Origin: Biomphalaria glabrata
Taxonomy: Eukaryota; Mollusca; Gastropoda; Planorbidae
Direction of reading: 5' to 3'
DNA length: 64,000 bases
Assembly (NCBI RefSeq): GCF_947242115.1
Contig: NC_074721.1
Coordinates: forward strand, 36,953,254 to 37,017,253
Numbering within the stretch: the stretch's first letter is position 1; each line of letters starts with the position of its first letter. The position numbers and the translations under genes were made by a program. Below are positions 11,190 to 22,631 of the stretch, in pieces. The notes beneath the pieces are model-generated. The model was not told where the DNA came from and made no database searches. It worked only from the letters and a program-made list of their open reading frames with translations.

Positions 11190-12065
11190 AAGTATAAGAA
11201 TAAATACATACAGAAATAATGGATTGACATAAGATTCCTAACGGAGGAAATAATGTTAAATAATTTAAATAATCTTTTTATGAATACGATTGGTCAGCAA
11301 ATATATCTTACTCAAAGTGATTAGCAATTTCTCCTGATGTACAGTTTTGTGTTATAAAAGAGTCAGCCAAACCAGTTAGTTTATAGTAGAGAATCATTAG
11401 CCTTGGCTGGCTACCCACCAGGAGACAGAAAGCTTCAAGCCTCATCTCTGCTTTGTGAGTCAATCCTAATGAATAATCAAGAGCCGGTAATCCTTAAGCA
11501 GCTTGCAGTCAAAAGCGGATTCTGAGTTTCCCACAATGGGGAGTGTTTTGACCAAGATACCCCCAGTATTAAAACTGACGTGTTCCTCTACTACGACGTC
11601 GGATGACGGGCTAGATAGAGCCTAGTTCATGAGCGCAAAAGGGTCGCACTTCACAGAGCGCGAAGGTCGGGCATGTCAGCCCAATTTTACTTATTAGAGG
11701 ACCCCGCGAATCAGCCAGGACTCAAGAGATCCCGACCATTCCTCGAACTGGTGTCTAGTTATTTGGTTTATACAAATAGAAAGTTTTGACTTAGAGACAA
11801 TGATGCGACTAGTAGAAACAAGACGAGGAGTTTAGGAAGAATATTTTAATGTAAACACATTACTTTTGACGGATTTAGAGAGAGGCAGATTTATGGACGT
11901 AGAGATATAGCTTGACGACATTCGACGGTTACCTTCGTTATTAGTAATGTTCTTTTTCGACATTCGCTACCAGCGTCGACTAACTTCTCACCCATATTGT
12001 TGGCTTATCGCCTGTGTTATTGGATTTCGTTATTTAAGAGTTACCTCCGTTTGACTTATCTGGAT
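11190..12065. other. No gene seen
   Basis: The 11400-11760 part is less AT-rich and may be an unrecognised repeat; nothing coding. 11790-12070 holds short pieces related to the 880-1575 repeat. Confidence 0.4.
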
Positions 12066-12071
12066 ATTTGC

Positions 12072-12103
<32 letters not shown>

Positions 12104-12494
12104 ATATATACCTTACTAGTTAGGAGCGAAAACCAGACTTTCTCTAGAGTGTCTGGTGTTTTCAGGCTAAGTTGATAAAACATCTATCCCACGTGGATGT
12201 TGATCAGACGATCAGCTTAGTGGCATGAGAATACTCGAGTTAGATTTATTTAGTTCTATTTATTGTACCTAACAAAAAAAAAGTAATCAATTAAAAATTA
12301 ACCAATTAGTCAAATAATTATTGGTGATTAGTTCTTTAGTTTGGTATCGAATAAGGAACATAAATTCTAGATTATTGAAAAATATACCTGTAAGTGCGAA
12401 GTTTTTACCTCAGATAAGCGTTATATTTTTTAAATATTTTTTTTTGCTTGTTTTTAAATTAGTTTAGAAAGTATCAGGTACTGCAGTAGACAGT

Positions 12495-12575
12495 TTAACT
12501 CTTTCTCTCCTAACTGACGATACCAACGTTGATTCCACCAGAATGTGGTAAATAATTACGGAGAGAAAGAGTTAA
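12495..12575. mobile_element. Single-arm TTAA-flanked palindromic miniature element
   Basis: An 81-bp unit beginning TTAACTCTTTCTCTCC and ending GGAGAGAAAGAGTTAA, with perfectly inverted ends; the middle matches the arms at 7641 and 7887. Confidence 0.8.
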
Positions 12576-12789
12576 GTCACACAAATGGATCAGCAAGATA
12601 CGATACAGCATTCACAGCTTGTTTACAACTATTGTTCTACAAATGAACATGACAAACCAGCGTTAAAAAAACTTGTCTGTAATAATGACTGTCCAGTCGT
12701 GTGAGTGTGATAATCAAACTGTCAACACAATGTTCCCTAGTTAAATCTTTCCGCTGTCATCTCCTGGCGTCATACAGAAGGTTTCAAGA

Positions 12790-13425
12790 ATGATGTCATA
12801 GTTTTGAAAAAGGATGTCTTAATCTTAAAAAAAAAAAAGATGACATAATCTTGACATAGGAAGTCATAATCATCTTTAAAAAAAGATGTAATTATCATTA
12901 AATGAAAAATATTCTTGAAAAAAGTGTAATAATCATGAATTAGGATATCATAATCTTGAAAAAGGATGTTATAATCTTGAAAAAGGATGTTATAATCTTG
13001 AAAACGGATGTTATAATCATGAAAAAGGATGTCATAATCATGAAAAAGGATGTCATAATCTTGAAAAAGGATGTTATAATCTTGAAAAAGGATATCATAA
13101 TCATGAAAAAGGATGTCATAATCTTGAAAAAGGATGTTATAATCTTGAAAAAGGATGTAATAATCTTGAAAACGGATGTGTATAACCTTGAAATGGGATG
13201 AAATAAAGTTGAAATAGGAAGAAATAATCTTGAAATATTATGACATAATGTTGAGATCGAATGTCTAAATCTTGAAATGGAGTTAAATAATCTTGAAATA
13301 GGAAGATATGATCTTGAAATAGGTTGCCATAATCTTGATGCAGGATGTCATAATCTTGATGTAGGATGTCATAATCTCGATGTAGGATGTCATAATCTCG
13401 ATGTAGGATGTCATAATCTTCATTC
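12790..13425. repeat. Minisatellite, 21-bp unit, about 30 copies
   Basis: The unit is close to GATGTCATAATCTTGAAAAA plus G. The centre (12950-13180) is very regular and the edges are diverged. Because 21 is a multiple of three, an open frame runs through the middle (repeating DVIILKK), but it has no start context, intron signals or homology and is an artefact. Confidence 0.9.
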
Positions 13426-13572
13426 CTGAATGAACCTCATAAACTTAAAACCGAATTAAAACAATACTAAGAGCTGGGCGATGCAAGGTACCTAGTCTCA
13501 GCGTTGTATCTAATCTTACTGTAGGCCTTTAACTGCTGCATTATTCATTTTTTCTAAACCAATATGTTACAT

Positions 13573-13840
13573 CAGCGCTTCTCATATTGGTACTGGTGGC
13601 ACCCTCTCCCCCCTAATGAAAACAAATTCTTAGCCCCCTCCCCCCCCCGCCATCTCTTTAGCCATATCGGGACCTGGAGGAGAGATGTAGGGTCCTAAAG
13701 TTGGATCCCATGAAGGTTTTCACAGTGCAATGAAAAATAAAAAAAAATTAAAGACAACAACAAAAAAAAAACGTCAAAGGACGTCGCGCCCCATGGGGAG
13801 GGGGGTGCGGACCCCACAGATACAAAGTTTGGGAACGCTG
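13573..13840. mobile_element. Probable non-autonomous hAT-type element
   Basis: Ends CAGCGCTTCTCA and GGGAACGCTG are partly inverted, and subterminal runs are C-rich on one side and G-rich on the other, as in related elements at 15223 and 27852. A target duplication is not clear. Confidence 0.5.
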
Positions 13841-14291
13841 CGCTATACTCATTAAGTTATTTAATAAAGCAAGGTAACACAGTCGATTCAAAGTTAACGA
13901 ATTGAAATAATAATAACAATAATAATAATAATAAAACATAGCCACATTCGACACAACTATACATTATATCTTGGTAAAGACCGACCTCTAAGGTATATTG
14001 AGCATCTCATTTCTAGATTCTGATGTTAACCAACTATATGTTAATATATTCTTGTAGGTACAAGAGAAGGCGAAAGACTAAGGTTATAAACTTACATTTA
14101 ATGGAAACGTCGATATTATAATTACAATGTATGCGAACTGAGAACCATTAACGGAAAAGTTTCGCCCACGTAGAAGGCCTTGCGAAACAAATAAATAGAA
14201 AGAATAGCGAACAGAATGCTACGAAAACTTCCACCATTAAGCATTTTCCATTGAAGGTGCACAGCACAGTCATCTCGTCTCCAACATCAGA
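13841..14291. other. 5-prime flank of CTL2; no other gene
   Basis: Contains an (AAT)n run at 13908-13935 and unique AT-rich sequence. No convincing TATA box; AAATAAATAG about 100 bases before the CTL2 start is the nearest candidate. Confidence 0.4.
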
Positions 14292-17200
14292 ATGATAACT
14301 GCGTGGACCTCACCTCTCATGGTCTTGCTGTGTGCGCTGATCAGTCTCAGCTGTTATGGTTTGTACTTTAACTTGTATTTCGTAACCCTTTTCGCGATGC
14401 GAACTTCACTTAGTGATGAGTATTTGTAGTGAATGTGTATGTTTATAACGGCAAAATAAATAACAAAAAACTAGGGGATTGTTGAACGTAAAAATTGTGT
14501 GTAGCCTACATCAAATTCTGAGATAGCCAGATCAATAGAGGGGAAAAGTGTTATTTAACGTCAGAATAGAGAATGAAGCATTCAAGATTGAACTATTATG
14601 GATCACTTACTTTGTCAGTACGTTACTGGTTAGAGAAAAGAAACAAGTTTACCATATAGGACACCTTGATGTATAATAAAACTATAGCAAAATATCATAG
14701 CTATGTATGTAAGGAAACCTGCTGGGTCATTTATATATATATATATATATATTAATGTATAACAATATGAAAGTGGTGAAAGCCATTGATTAGAAAGTAT
14801 GTCTAGACAATGTGCAATGTCGAAATAAGGGAAATAACATTGATTTGTTAAGCTCTTCCTCGGTGACTAGTACTTGAAATACCTACAACCAAGTCCAACT
14901 GGAGGTAACACTGAACTCAATACTGGAACAGATAACACCGGCGAAAGGGCCAACAATCTACTCTGTTGTTTAACAACATAGTACGTTTAATGCCAATAAA
15001 GGGAAACCGTCGAATGTCCTTTCTTATAGTCGTCTATAAAATCCTTGTCTTTACTTCAGTAGGAAAAGCGTCTTGTCTTCATTAAGTCCTAGAGCGTTCT
15101 TCTTTTTAACCAACTTGACGTCATCGTCGCTAAATAAAACTTCCCCCCTTATTCCCGAAACAAATAACTAATTCCTAATCGTATCATAACAGATTGTATA
15201 AGACACGATGCTCGCTCTACAGCAGCATTTCCCAAAGTGTGTTCCGCGGAACCCTAGTGTTCCTCGAGGCCTGTATAGGTGTTCCACGAACTACTGGAAT
15301 AATTAACTAGTAGGACACCACGGGAATTAAATCTCTCTAAAACATAAGCAATATGTTCCGTTATTGTACTTAGAACGCTCGAAGTGTTCCGTTAAAGTAA
15401 ACATTTGGGAAACATTGATTTACAGTGTCAACCTAGATGATACCTTTCAAACTACAACCTATAACGACAACATTGGCTTATAATAAAATATTTGACAATG
15501 GGTGACTATAGCAATGACAATTTTCGGCTTACGGTTTGCTAATAGCACTTTTTTACACAGCTTATATATCAACTCACTCGGTCTGGTAAAAAAGTTTGTA
15601 AACGTTATTTCTCCGACACCCAATCTCGAATAAAGCTAAACGTTAATTAACGATTGGCAATTAATTATTTTAATAAATTATTTGTTTGGTATTTTGAACA
15701 AGGGAAAAAAATGTAATAAACTGAAGTGGTGGCATTAATTAGTCCCCTTTATAGGTCGGCGCCTTAAAGTAAGTTTGTACCAAACAGTAGACAACTAAAT
15801 AATTGTTTTTTCATAGGTACCTTACAAGCAGAATGGTTAGCATGTCGGCTTGAGCCACGAGTTCGTATCCAGGTCATTCTCTATTTTACAACAAAGCTTT
15901 TTAAAAGCGAATAAGGTAAAAATTCAGAGATCCCTTTCTTTCACCCCAAACCCTTTTTTTCCAACGTGTCAAGATAAGTGATAAGATCAGAGCGTATTGA
16001 GAAAGCTAATCATGGAATAGCGGTAAAAAATATTGGTAAAATATTTCTAATCGCACATATTTATCGTTGTTGGTCTAGTTCAGGAGTGGGCAAATTACAC
16101 CACGCGGGTCACATGCGGCCCACCGGACTGTTTTATGTGGCCCGCGGACACCTACAAAAATCAGTTGTGCCCACAGAATATATGTATAAATAAATAAATA
16201 AATATATATATTTATTTATATTTTTATACATGTATATTACAATTAACTCATTTTAAATATTTATAGAAATTATTGAAATTTCTGATTCTTATCACTTAAG
16301 ATGAAGAGGCAAAAGAAGCAATGTTTTTACATATCATTCTAAAAAGCTTAAAGTAAACTGAGATTATTCTTTTTTGCAATATTTAGAAATATTCATTTAA
16401 AGATTCAAACTCATGCCACTATATATTCAATGCTTTAACGAACAGTGTTAAAAGTCTTGGTTTAGCTTGGAACAAAATCGCAAGTGTTAACTACGGATAG
16501 AGCTCGTGCCTTGACAGAGAAAAACAGTTTTTTTTTTAAAGAACAATATCTCAACCATAAATTCTAAACGGGAAAGTTTGCGTAAAGTTGCACTGAATTT
16601 CAAAAGTAATACTAACTTGTAAATCTCATTGATCAAACTTATCATAGCTTGGGGGGGGGGATCAACCCAAGGCAGTTCCGAGAAGTACTTAAGAAATACT
16701 TGAAGTTTTGGAAACAAAACATTCCGATGTTCGGTACCACAGTAGTGTCCGCTAACTGAACATGAGCAAGGTATCAAGAAGAATGTAGGATCTCAAGGAA
16801 GAAAATGGTTACTTTTCTGCTAATATTTCTAAGGAAGAATGGAAGACAGACTTCATGTTTTCCGCATGAAATGTGCGAATGATAAGTGGAATCTTTTCAA
16901 ACATAGCTTTTTCTATTTCTCCAGACAAGCAAGTGAACACAGGTTTTGTCAGTTTCCTTTGCTGAAAGGTGAAGCTATTTCTTGCAAAATGATTTAAAGG
17001 TGCAAAACTTATCTGGATTCCTTTATTATGAAATTTGAAAGCAAATTTTAAGACGTCAAGAATTAGGAACCAGTTTTCAGTCCCCCCCCCCCCCGGTGCT
17101 CACCATTCAGTTCCAGGTGACCTTTAAGAAAATTATAACCTGAAAGAGAAGTTTCATTTCGTTATTCCGCTGGAGTTTTTATGGGTGCTAGAAGCTGTAT

Positions 17201-18292
17201 TTTCACACTTTAAAAAACTTTTGATGCTAAACGTTCACACTTTTTTTGGTTCACATACATCTGTGAAAATTTTTTTTGGTTCACGTACATCTGTGAACAT
17301 TTTATTTTGTTCACATACATCTGTGAACATTTTATTTTGTTCACATACATCTGTGAACATTTTATTTTGTTCACATACATCTGTGAACATTTTATTTTGT
17401 TCACATACATCTGTGAACATTTTATTTTGTTCACATACATCTGTGAACATTTTTTTAGGTTCACATATATTTGAACATTTTTTTGGTTCACATACATCTG
17501 TGAACATTTTTTTTGGTTCACATACATCTGTGAACATTTTTTTTGGTTCACATACATCTGTGAAAATTTTTTTGGTTCCATACATCTGTGAACATTTTTT
17601 TTGGTTCGCATACATCTGTGAACATTTTTTTGGTTCACATACATCTGTGAACATTTTTTTTGGTTCACATACATCTGTGAACATTTTTTTGGTTCACATA
17701 CATCTGTGAACATTTTTTGGTTCACATACATTTGTGAACATTTTTTTTTGTTCACATACATCTGTGAACATTTATTTGGTTCACATACATCTGTGAACAT
17801 TTTTTTTGTTCACATACATTTGTGAACATTTTCTTTGGTTCACATACATCTGTGATCATTTCTTTGGTTCACATACATCTGTGATCATTTTCTTTGGTTC
17901 ACATACATCTGTGAAAATTTTTTTTTTGTTCACATACATCTGTGAACAAGTTTTTTTTTTTCTGTTTGAAAATAAACAAATGTAAGGACAGGTCAAGGCA
18001 GGCTGACTGTAATTTGAAAGCATTCACGAGGATAACAGCTAAAAAGTAACTTCCACACTTCCGGAACAGTATGCACGAGTGTAAATTGTTAAAAACTTTA
18101 AATTATGAACAACTGTTCTTTTGTTTTGAAATGTTATGATGCAAACAGACGATATAAAAAGTATCCCTTACATTACCTACCCTTGTTCTAGTTTCTCAAC
18201 TAGGAGTGTATAAAATGAAATGTAAATGTATATCACAGTACAAATGGGAATAAAAGACATTATACACAGATGGCGTAATTTTCTAAGTTGTA

Positions 18293-18387
<95 letters not shown>

Positions 18388-19374
18388 CCCCCCATTCCCA
18401 ACAAATTTTTTAATGCGGCCCTCGATAGGAAAAGGTTGCGCACCCCTGGTCTAGATCAAGTAAAATTGTAATTACATGACTGACCCAAAATAATTGATAC
18501 AATTACACTTTGTATTACCAGTGGCGTAGCTAGAGTGGGAGAGGGGGCTTCTAAATTTGAAAATCCCCCCGAGCCTCACTTGAGTAGGGCCCCTAATGAG
18601 TGTCTGAAATGTGTATTTACATTAAATATTACGCCATTATCTTATGTAATGACGTTAAATGTTTAAATACAGGAACACCTCAGAGATCAAGTCCCCCGAG
18701 CCCCCATCGCCCTAGCTACGCCACTTCGTAAAAGCTTTGTTTTTTTTTTAAGTATTTGTTTTTGTTTTTCTGGTTATTTATCTCACTCCTGGTTAAATCT
18801 TGGTAATATTGTTTTTCTTTCAGTGACTGCTCAGGAGTCATGTGGCGCCAACTGCCCAGTGTTGAACTTTAAAAACGTGGCGAAAGTACTTCTTCAAAAA
18901 CAGAGAGAACTCTGCAGCCCATCATGTCCAAGTGGTGACGAGAAAGCTCAAACGGATGCCCTCCTGTCCAAGTTATTTAACCCCCCGGTGATCTATAACA
19001 ACAAGAGGTACGCTATCTCGAAGATTCCTTACAGCGATTCTGATGAAGCCATGGCCTACTGCAACGCCTTTGGTGGCTATCTGGCTGAAGTTGACGACGC
19101 CAGCGAGTACAAGGTACTTCAGAGCTACGTGTTAAGTAACCCTGACGACATTGTGCTCATCGGCGGTACTGACAAAGCGAAAGAAGGAACCTGGACGTTT
19201 CAGCGTACCTGTAAGTCAATACCATTTTTAGACTGGTGCTCAGCTCAGCCGGATAACTACGGAGACGAAGACTGTTTGAGTTTCTGGAAGTACGGAGGTG
19301 GCAAAATGAATGACATACAATGTAATTTCAGGAATTCAGATTGTAGATTCATGTGTGAGCTGCCCATTGCCTAA
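14292..19374 (+). CDS. CTL2: secreted C-type lectin, QPD type, two exons (14292-14358, 18824-19374)
   Basis: Predicted 205-residue secreted lectin. Exon 1 codes a signal peptide starting [20 protein letters not shown] and ends in phase 1 at G|GTTTGT; exon 2 follows TTTCTTTCAG and completes a Val codon. The neck holds CSPSC (53-57). The CTLD spans about 80-205 with Cys 102, 173, 189 and 200, QPD at 164-166 and MND at 184-186. It has three further Cys (152, 161, 196) that no other copy has, which could make one extra disulfide and leave one free. The 4.5-kb intron is filled with repeats, including two hAT-type elements and a minisatellite. AATAAA (19373-19378) overlaps the TAA stop. Galactose-type binding is the family expectation for QPD, not shown here. 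Confidence 0.85.
14934..15193 (+). repeat. Dispersed repeat, same family as 10443-10705
   Basis: Shares start (AACACCGGCGAAAG), middle and end (CGTATCATAACA) with the first copy. It lies in the CTL2 intron. Confidence 0.65.
15223..15417. mobile_element. Non-autonomous hAT-type element
   Basis: Ends CAGCATTTCCCAAA and TTTGGGAAACATTG are inverted; flanks CTCTACAG and ATTTACAG agree at 6 of 8. It is 195 bp and non-coding. It lies in the CTL2 intron. Confidence 0.75.
15600..15890 (+). repeat. Dispersed repeat plus tRNA-like SINE head
   Basis: TATTTCTCCGACACCCAATC..TTGAACAAGGG resembles 33310-33460. It is followed in both places by a tRNA-like segment (GCAGAATGGTTAGCATGTCG, then GAGTTCGTATCC) at 15828-15880 and 33590-33650, so the two belong to one composite repeat. 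Confidence 0.5.
16081..18448 (+). mobile_element. hAT transposon copy, degenerate, with internal minisatellite
   Basis: Ends CAGGAGTGGGCAAAT and TGCGCACCCCTG are inverted, and the flanks GTCTAGTT (16073-16080) and GTCTAGAT (18449-18456) match at 7 of 8. Subterminal GCGGCCC boxes are present at both ends. A decayed plus-strand transposase (for example RALTEKNS near 16500) lies inside and is closed in all frames. A second copy at 33838-35425 aligns along most of its length. A TA tract (18298-18383) and the 30-bp array have grown inside it. The element lies wholly in the CTL2 intron. Confidence 0.75.
17236..17950. repeat. Minisatellite, about 30-bp unit, about 24 copies, born inside a hAT element
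   Basis: The unit is GGTTCACATACATCTGTGAA plus CA and a T run. GTTCACA and TGTGAAC are inverted around six bases, so each unit can form a hairpin. The equivalent place in the sister hAT copy (about 35070-35105) has a single unit (GGAACCAATTCATCTGTGAAC), and its frame recalls the transposase motif F-G-S-x-Y-I-C-E. Long open frames on both strands through the array are artefacts. Confidence 0.85.
18519..18726. mobile_element. Miniature inverted-repeat element with AGTGGCGTAGCTAG ends
   Basis: Left CAGTGGCGTAGCTAG and right CTAGCTACGCCACT are inverted. It is 208 bp, non-coding, and lies about 100 bases before the CTL2 exon 2 acceptor. The superfamily cannot be settled because the target duplication is unclear. 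Confidence 0.75.
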
Positions 19375-20400
19375 TAAATGACCGCTGGTAACTCGTCTCT
19401 TCGTCTATTCAATCGTTTTGTCTTGGCTTAATGTAAATTAGAAAACAAAAAATGGTTGTAAAAACCAAAGATAAAACTCTCTAAATTAACGCTTACCATT
19501 GTCAGGTTTAGGATTTATTTGTGTTGTTAACTAACTGTACACAATTAAGGTCCCAACCTGACAAGAACATCACTCACACACAGTCGTACATAGAGTAACC
19601 AACTATGTGAATAGTTTAAATAACAACAAAAATAAATGAATTTAATTGTATGAAACTGATATATGTGTATGTACAATGAGGATGATAAATAGACAATATA
19701 TATATTAGATATATATATATATAATATGTATATATAAAGATATTATTCAATAATTAGTTTAAGCACCTTTGCTACTGCTATCAACTTGTCACCCTGGTTT
19801 CATAGTCCACCAGACTCTGACCGACTGGCGTCACAACACTGCCACCTCGGTAATAGTAAAGTTAGACCTCTGATTATCGCCAATTTGACAATGACACTAA
19901 AAACTGTAATATATATTTCTGAGACGGCAAGCGACGCCCACACTAGGATAGACTCAAGCTCAGTATATATACAACTCAAACACTGGCACCCTATAAACGA
20001 AATAAACACAATACTCTCAACTTTTACACTAAAAATAGAAATAGTGACAACCTCATACAACATACAATAATAGATTAACTCACCCAAAAGAGGGGTCCCA
20101 AAAATCCTACTGAATAATAAGTCCGAGAAACTGGTACAGACAAATAACGTTTAACGGGCCAACACACCGTCCGTTTCAACCAAACTCAGAGGGTGAACTG
20201 CCTCATGACAAAGAATGACCCATAGATGTCACCGGACTTTGTGAAGTAGCAAAACAATTCAAAACAAAAATACAAGACACTCTCGCCCCGTACAAGTACT
20301 ACGAGTAGAGGAAAAAAAAAAACAGAGTTAGGAGAAAGAAAAAGACACTTGTCTATACTACGCGACAACCATGTTTTTAATTAAATATTCAAAATCAATT
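19375..20400. other. No gene seen between CTL2 and CTL3
   Basis: AT-rich with short TA runs near 19700. The short overlapping frames at 19786-20087 on both strands have no recognisable content. Confidence 0.5.
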
Positions 20401-20403
20401 AAC

Positions 20404-20564
20404 TTAAAATAAATGAAGAAATTTCGGCAATCTTTTAAAAGACACTGGCTTTTGTTTGTGTTTGTGTGTGTAAGTTTGTTTGGGATTTGCACATGTATGA
20501 ATTTGTCTGTCTCTTTGAATACAATCTCCTGTTTTAATTACAAAGAAACGATAGTGTGTTGACA

Positions 20565-20597
<33 letters not shown>

Positions 20598-21190
20598 CGT
20601 GTGTGTCTGTGTGTGTAATATAAAACAGAAAGTAAGGCGTATGTATGGTATGTATGTCCCACATAGAAATCAGAACCGTTTGACCAATCATGATAAAACT
20701 TGGCATAAATGTTCCTTGGATACTAACTGAAACAGTAACGCTCAGGTTCTGCCTCAACGTGGCACTCGGGTGGAAACGATCGCTAGAGGAAGTTATTAGG
20801 CTAAATGAATAGCTAAATAAAACTCCTGTGGAAGTGTCCACGGGATTGCGAGAACTTTCCCATTGCACGGTGCGGAGCTTCCATATCCCTTTCGATAATC
20901 CATGTGCCGTTCCTCAAGGGATCGTTACACTAAAGGCGAGTCCTGCAGGTTAGCTTGGTACAACATAGGAAAATGGCGGAGGTACCCGGTGTACTCGGCC
21001 TTCGGCCATGCATTCTAGTTCATTCGCCCGGAGTGCCAGATACATTGGAAATAGCAATGTTTTACATAGGCATTGACTTGGATCTCTTCCAGACAGAACG
21101 GTTTGTTCAAGCAGGCTTACACTCCTAGAGCTCGAAGAGCCTTCGGCTCAGCTCTTTTGACAATCACACGGAACGGTAACGTAAATAAAG
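20404..21190. repeat. Unclassified element-like stretch, higher G+C than its surroundings
   Basis: Contains a (TG)n run at 20581-20615, then CATAGAAATCAGAACCGTTTGACCAATC-like text cut here for length, and a short hairpin GAGCCTTCGGCTC near 21139. It resembles Helitron-derived repeats in general style only. No protein is recognisable. Confidence 0.3.
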
Positions 21191-21411
21191 TAGCCCTAAA
21201 ACAAGAGCATACAAAAAAAAAAAATTCCCCAACTCTATGAAAGCATTACTATTTCATGGATCTAGGTCCAATAACTATGTTTACATGAGACAAGACCGAA
21301 AGGATCTAGATCTAATTTTAAGAACTACACCTTTTATAGATAGTTTTTTACTTTGACACATGAATATGCAAAATATAGTCCATTGATCTCATTATTTAAT
21401 AAAATTAACCT

Positions 21412-21850
21412 TCAAATTTGTGTTTCAAAAGCATTTTTACATAATTTTTTTCTGCGCCTGTCTTCTACATATTTGTTTTGGCCTCGAAATGCTTGGCCCG
21501 TGGCCTTCGTGAGAGTTCTCCAACTGTTCATTTCAGATGCCACCTGCTGCCAGCTACTTTCCTCTAAGTCTGTAAGGGTCACTTCTATACGCCGTTCTCC
21601 TTTGAGCTCGCCAAAAATGATCGTCGCTGTCAAAGGAGAAGTGTTTCTTTTATACTGTCCACACCAACTTCCAGCAGAAATTAGTAACCTGTAAGGTAGC
21701 CTTGACAGAGTATGCCCATTATGAAGCGAAAGCACCTTTGTTTGGTTCTAGGAGCCTAGATGCCTTCTATACAGCCCATAGTCCTCAGAGCCATACAAAA
21801 GAGTGGTGAGAACCACTGCGTAATAGACACTCATTTTATTTTTGTAGGCC
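21412..21850 (-). mobile_element. LINE reverse-transcriptase C-terminal fragment
   Basis: The minus strand reads AVVLTTLLYGSEDYGLYRRH, the conserved LINE segment after the RT palm, and further on DLEESSWQQVASEMNSWRTL and TKATGQAFRGQ, matching the tail with WRALT. The frame shifts at least once between the two parts. It is a dead 5-prime-truncated copy. Confidence 0.75.
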
Positions 21851-21939
21851 GCAGGTGCTAACCAAATAGGTCACGCATTAATCTAACGATTTTCCTAAAA
21901 AATTAGCAGTTCATATATATATATATATATATATATTGC

Positions 21940-22408
21940 TTGGAAAAGAATTACAAGCAGATTGGCCACAGTAGGGAAAACCTTAGTTAAGCCGTTATAA
22001 TTGTTCAAAGTAAAAAAAAATAAAAAATATAATAATTTGTCAAGAGAACGAGAAAACCTTTATCTTGAACGAACTAGACGTCTTCGGGTATTTCCGCATT
22101 CCTTGAAGAGTTGAATAAGTTAATGTTCAAAAAATAATAATTCTTAATCTAAAAGCCTATCATCGGAATATTCTAAGTTGCATATTCTATGCCATTGCTT
22201 AACCAGAATTTTTTATCAGGGGGAAGAGCGGAAGGGAGGGGAGAGGTATAAAATGTTCTATTGTTCTTTAATCTAACATTTTGTTAGTTATAAAGGGAAA
22301 AAAAACAATCGCTCTATAAGTTGTATAAAAAGGGGGGGGGGATAGTCTTTTTAAACAAGCATTTTAAATATTTTTCTTATTTATCAAGTTGGCATCAGTA
22401 AAAGTTAA
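21940..22408 (+). repeat. Upstream block of CTL3, paralogous to 56520-56962
   Basis: The two blocks align almost throughout: TATCTTGAACGAACTAGACGTC, CGCTTAACCAG, ATGTTCTATTG and a TTTATAAACAAGCATTTT-type end. A shorter piece of the same block is at 27745-27840 and at 49400-49490. The blocks precede CTL3, CTL4 and CTL7, so they mark the left edge of the duplicated gene unit. The G-rich run at 22332 is in the block. Confidence 0.75.
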
Positions 22409-22556
22409 ATTTAGCGTCCTAGACATCAAAGTTTATCGCACAAAAATCTGTAATGAATTGTAAAATGCTTAGAATGTACAACGCTGGACTCTTGAGAAGC
22501 AGTTCTCTTTAAAGGCACTTAGCTAAAACGGACATCCTGAACAAAAAATAAATGTC

Positions 22557-22564
22557 TATAAAAA
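22557..22564 (+). promoter_or_regulatory. TATA box of CTL3
   Basis: TATAAAAA, 75 bases before the CTL3 start codon, at the same spacing as in CTL1. Confidence 0.55.
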
Positions 22565-22631
22565 CCTAACGAACAGTACAGCTACGACGATATCACTTGT
22601 TTTGCGTTGTAGACATATTAAATGCTACACA

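Noticed and set aside
12956-13201. 81-codon frame repeating DVIILKK
   Set aside because: The 21-bp tandem repeat is a multiple of three, so one frame stays open by chance.
17210-17800. Open frames of 149-196 codons on both strands
   Set aside because: They run through the 30-bp minisatellite; periodicity keeps the frame open. No start context, domain or homology beyond the repeat.
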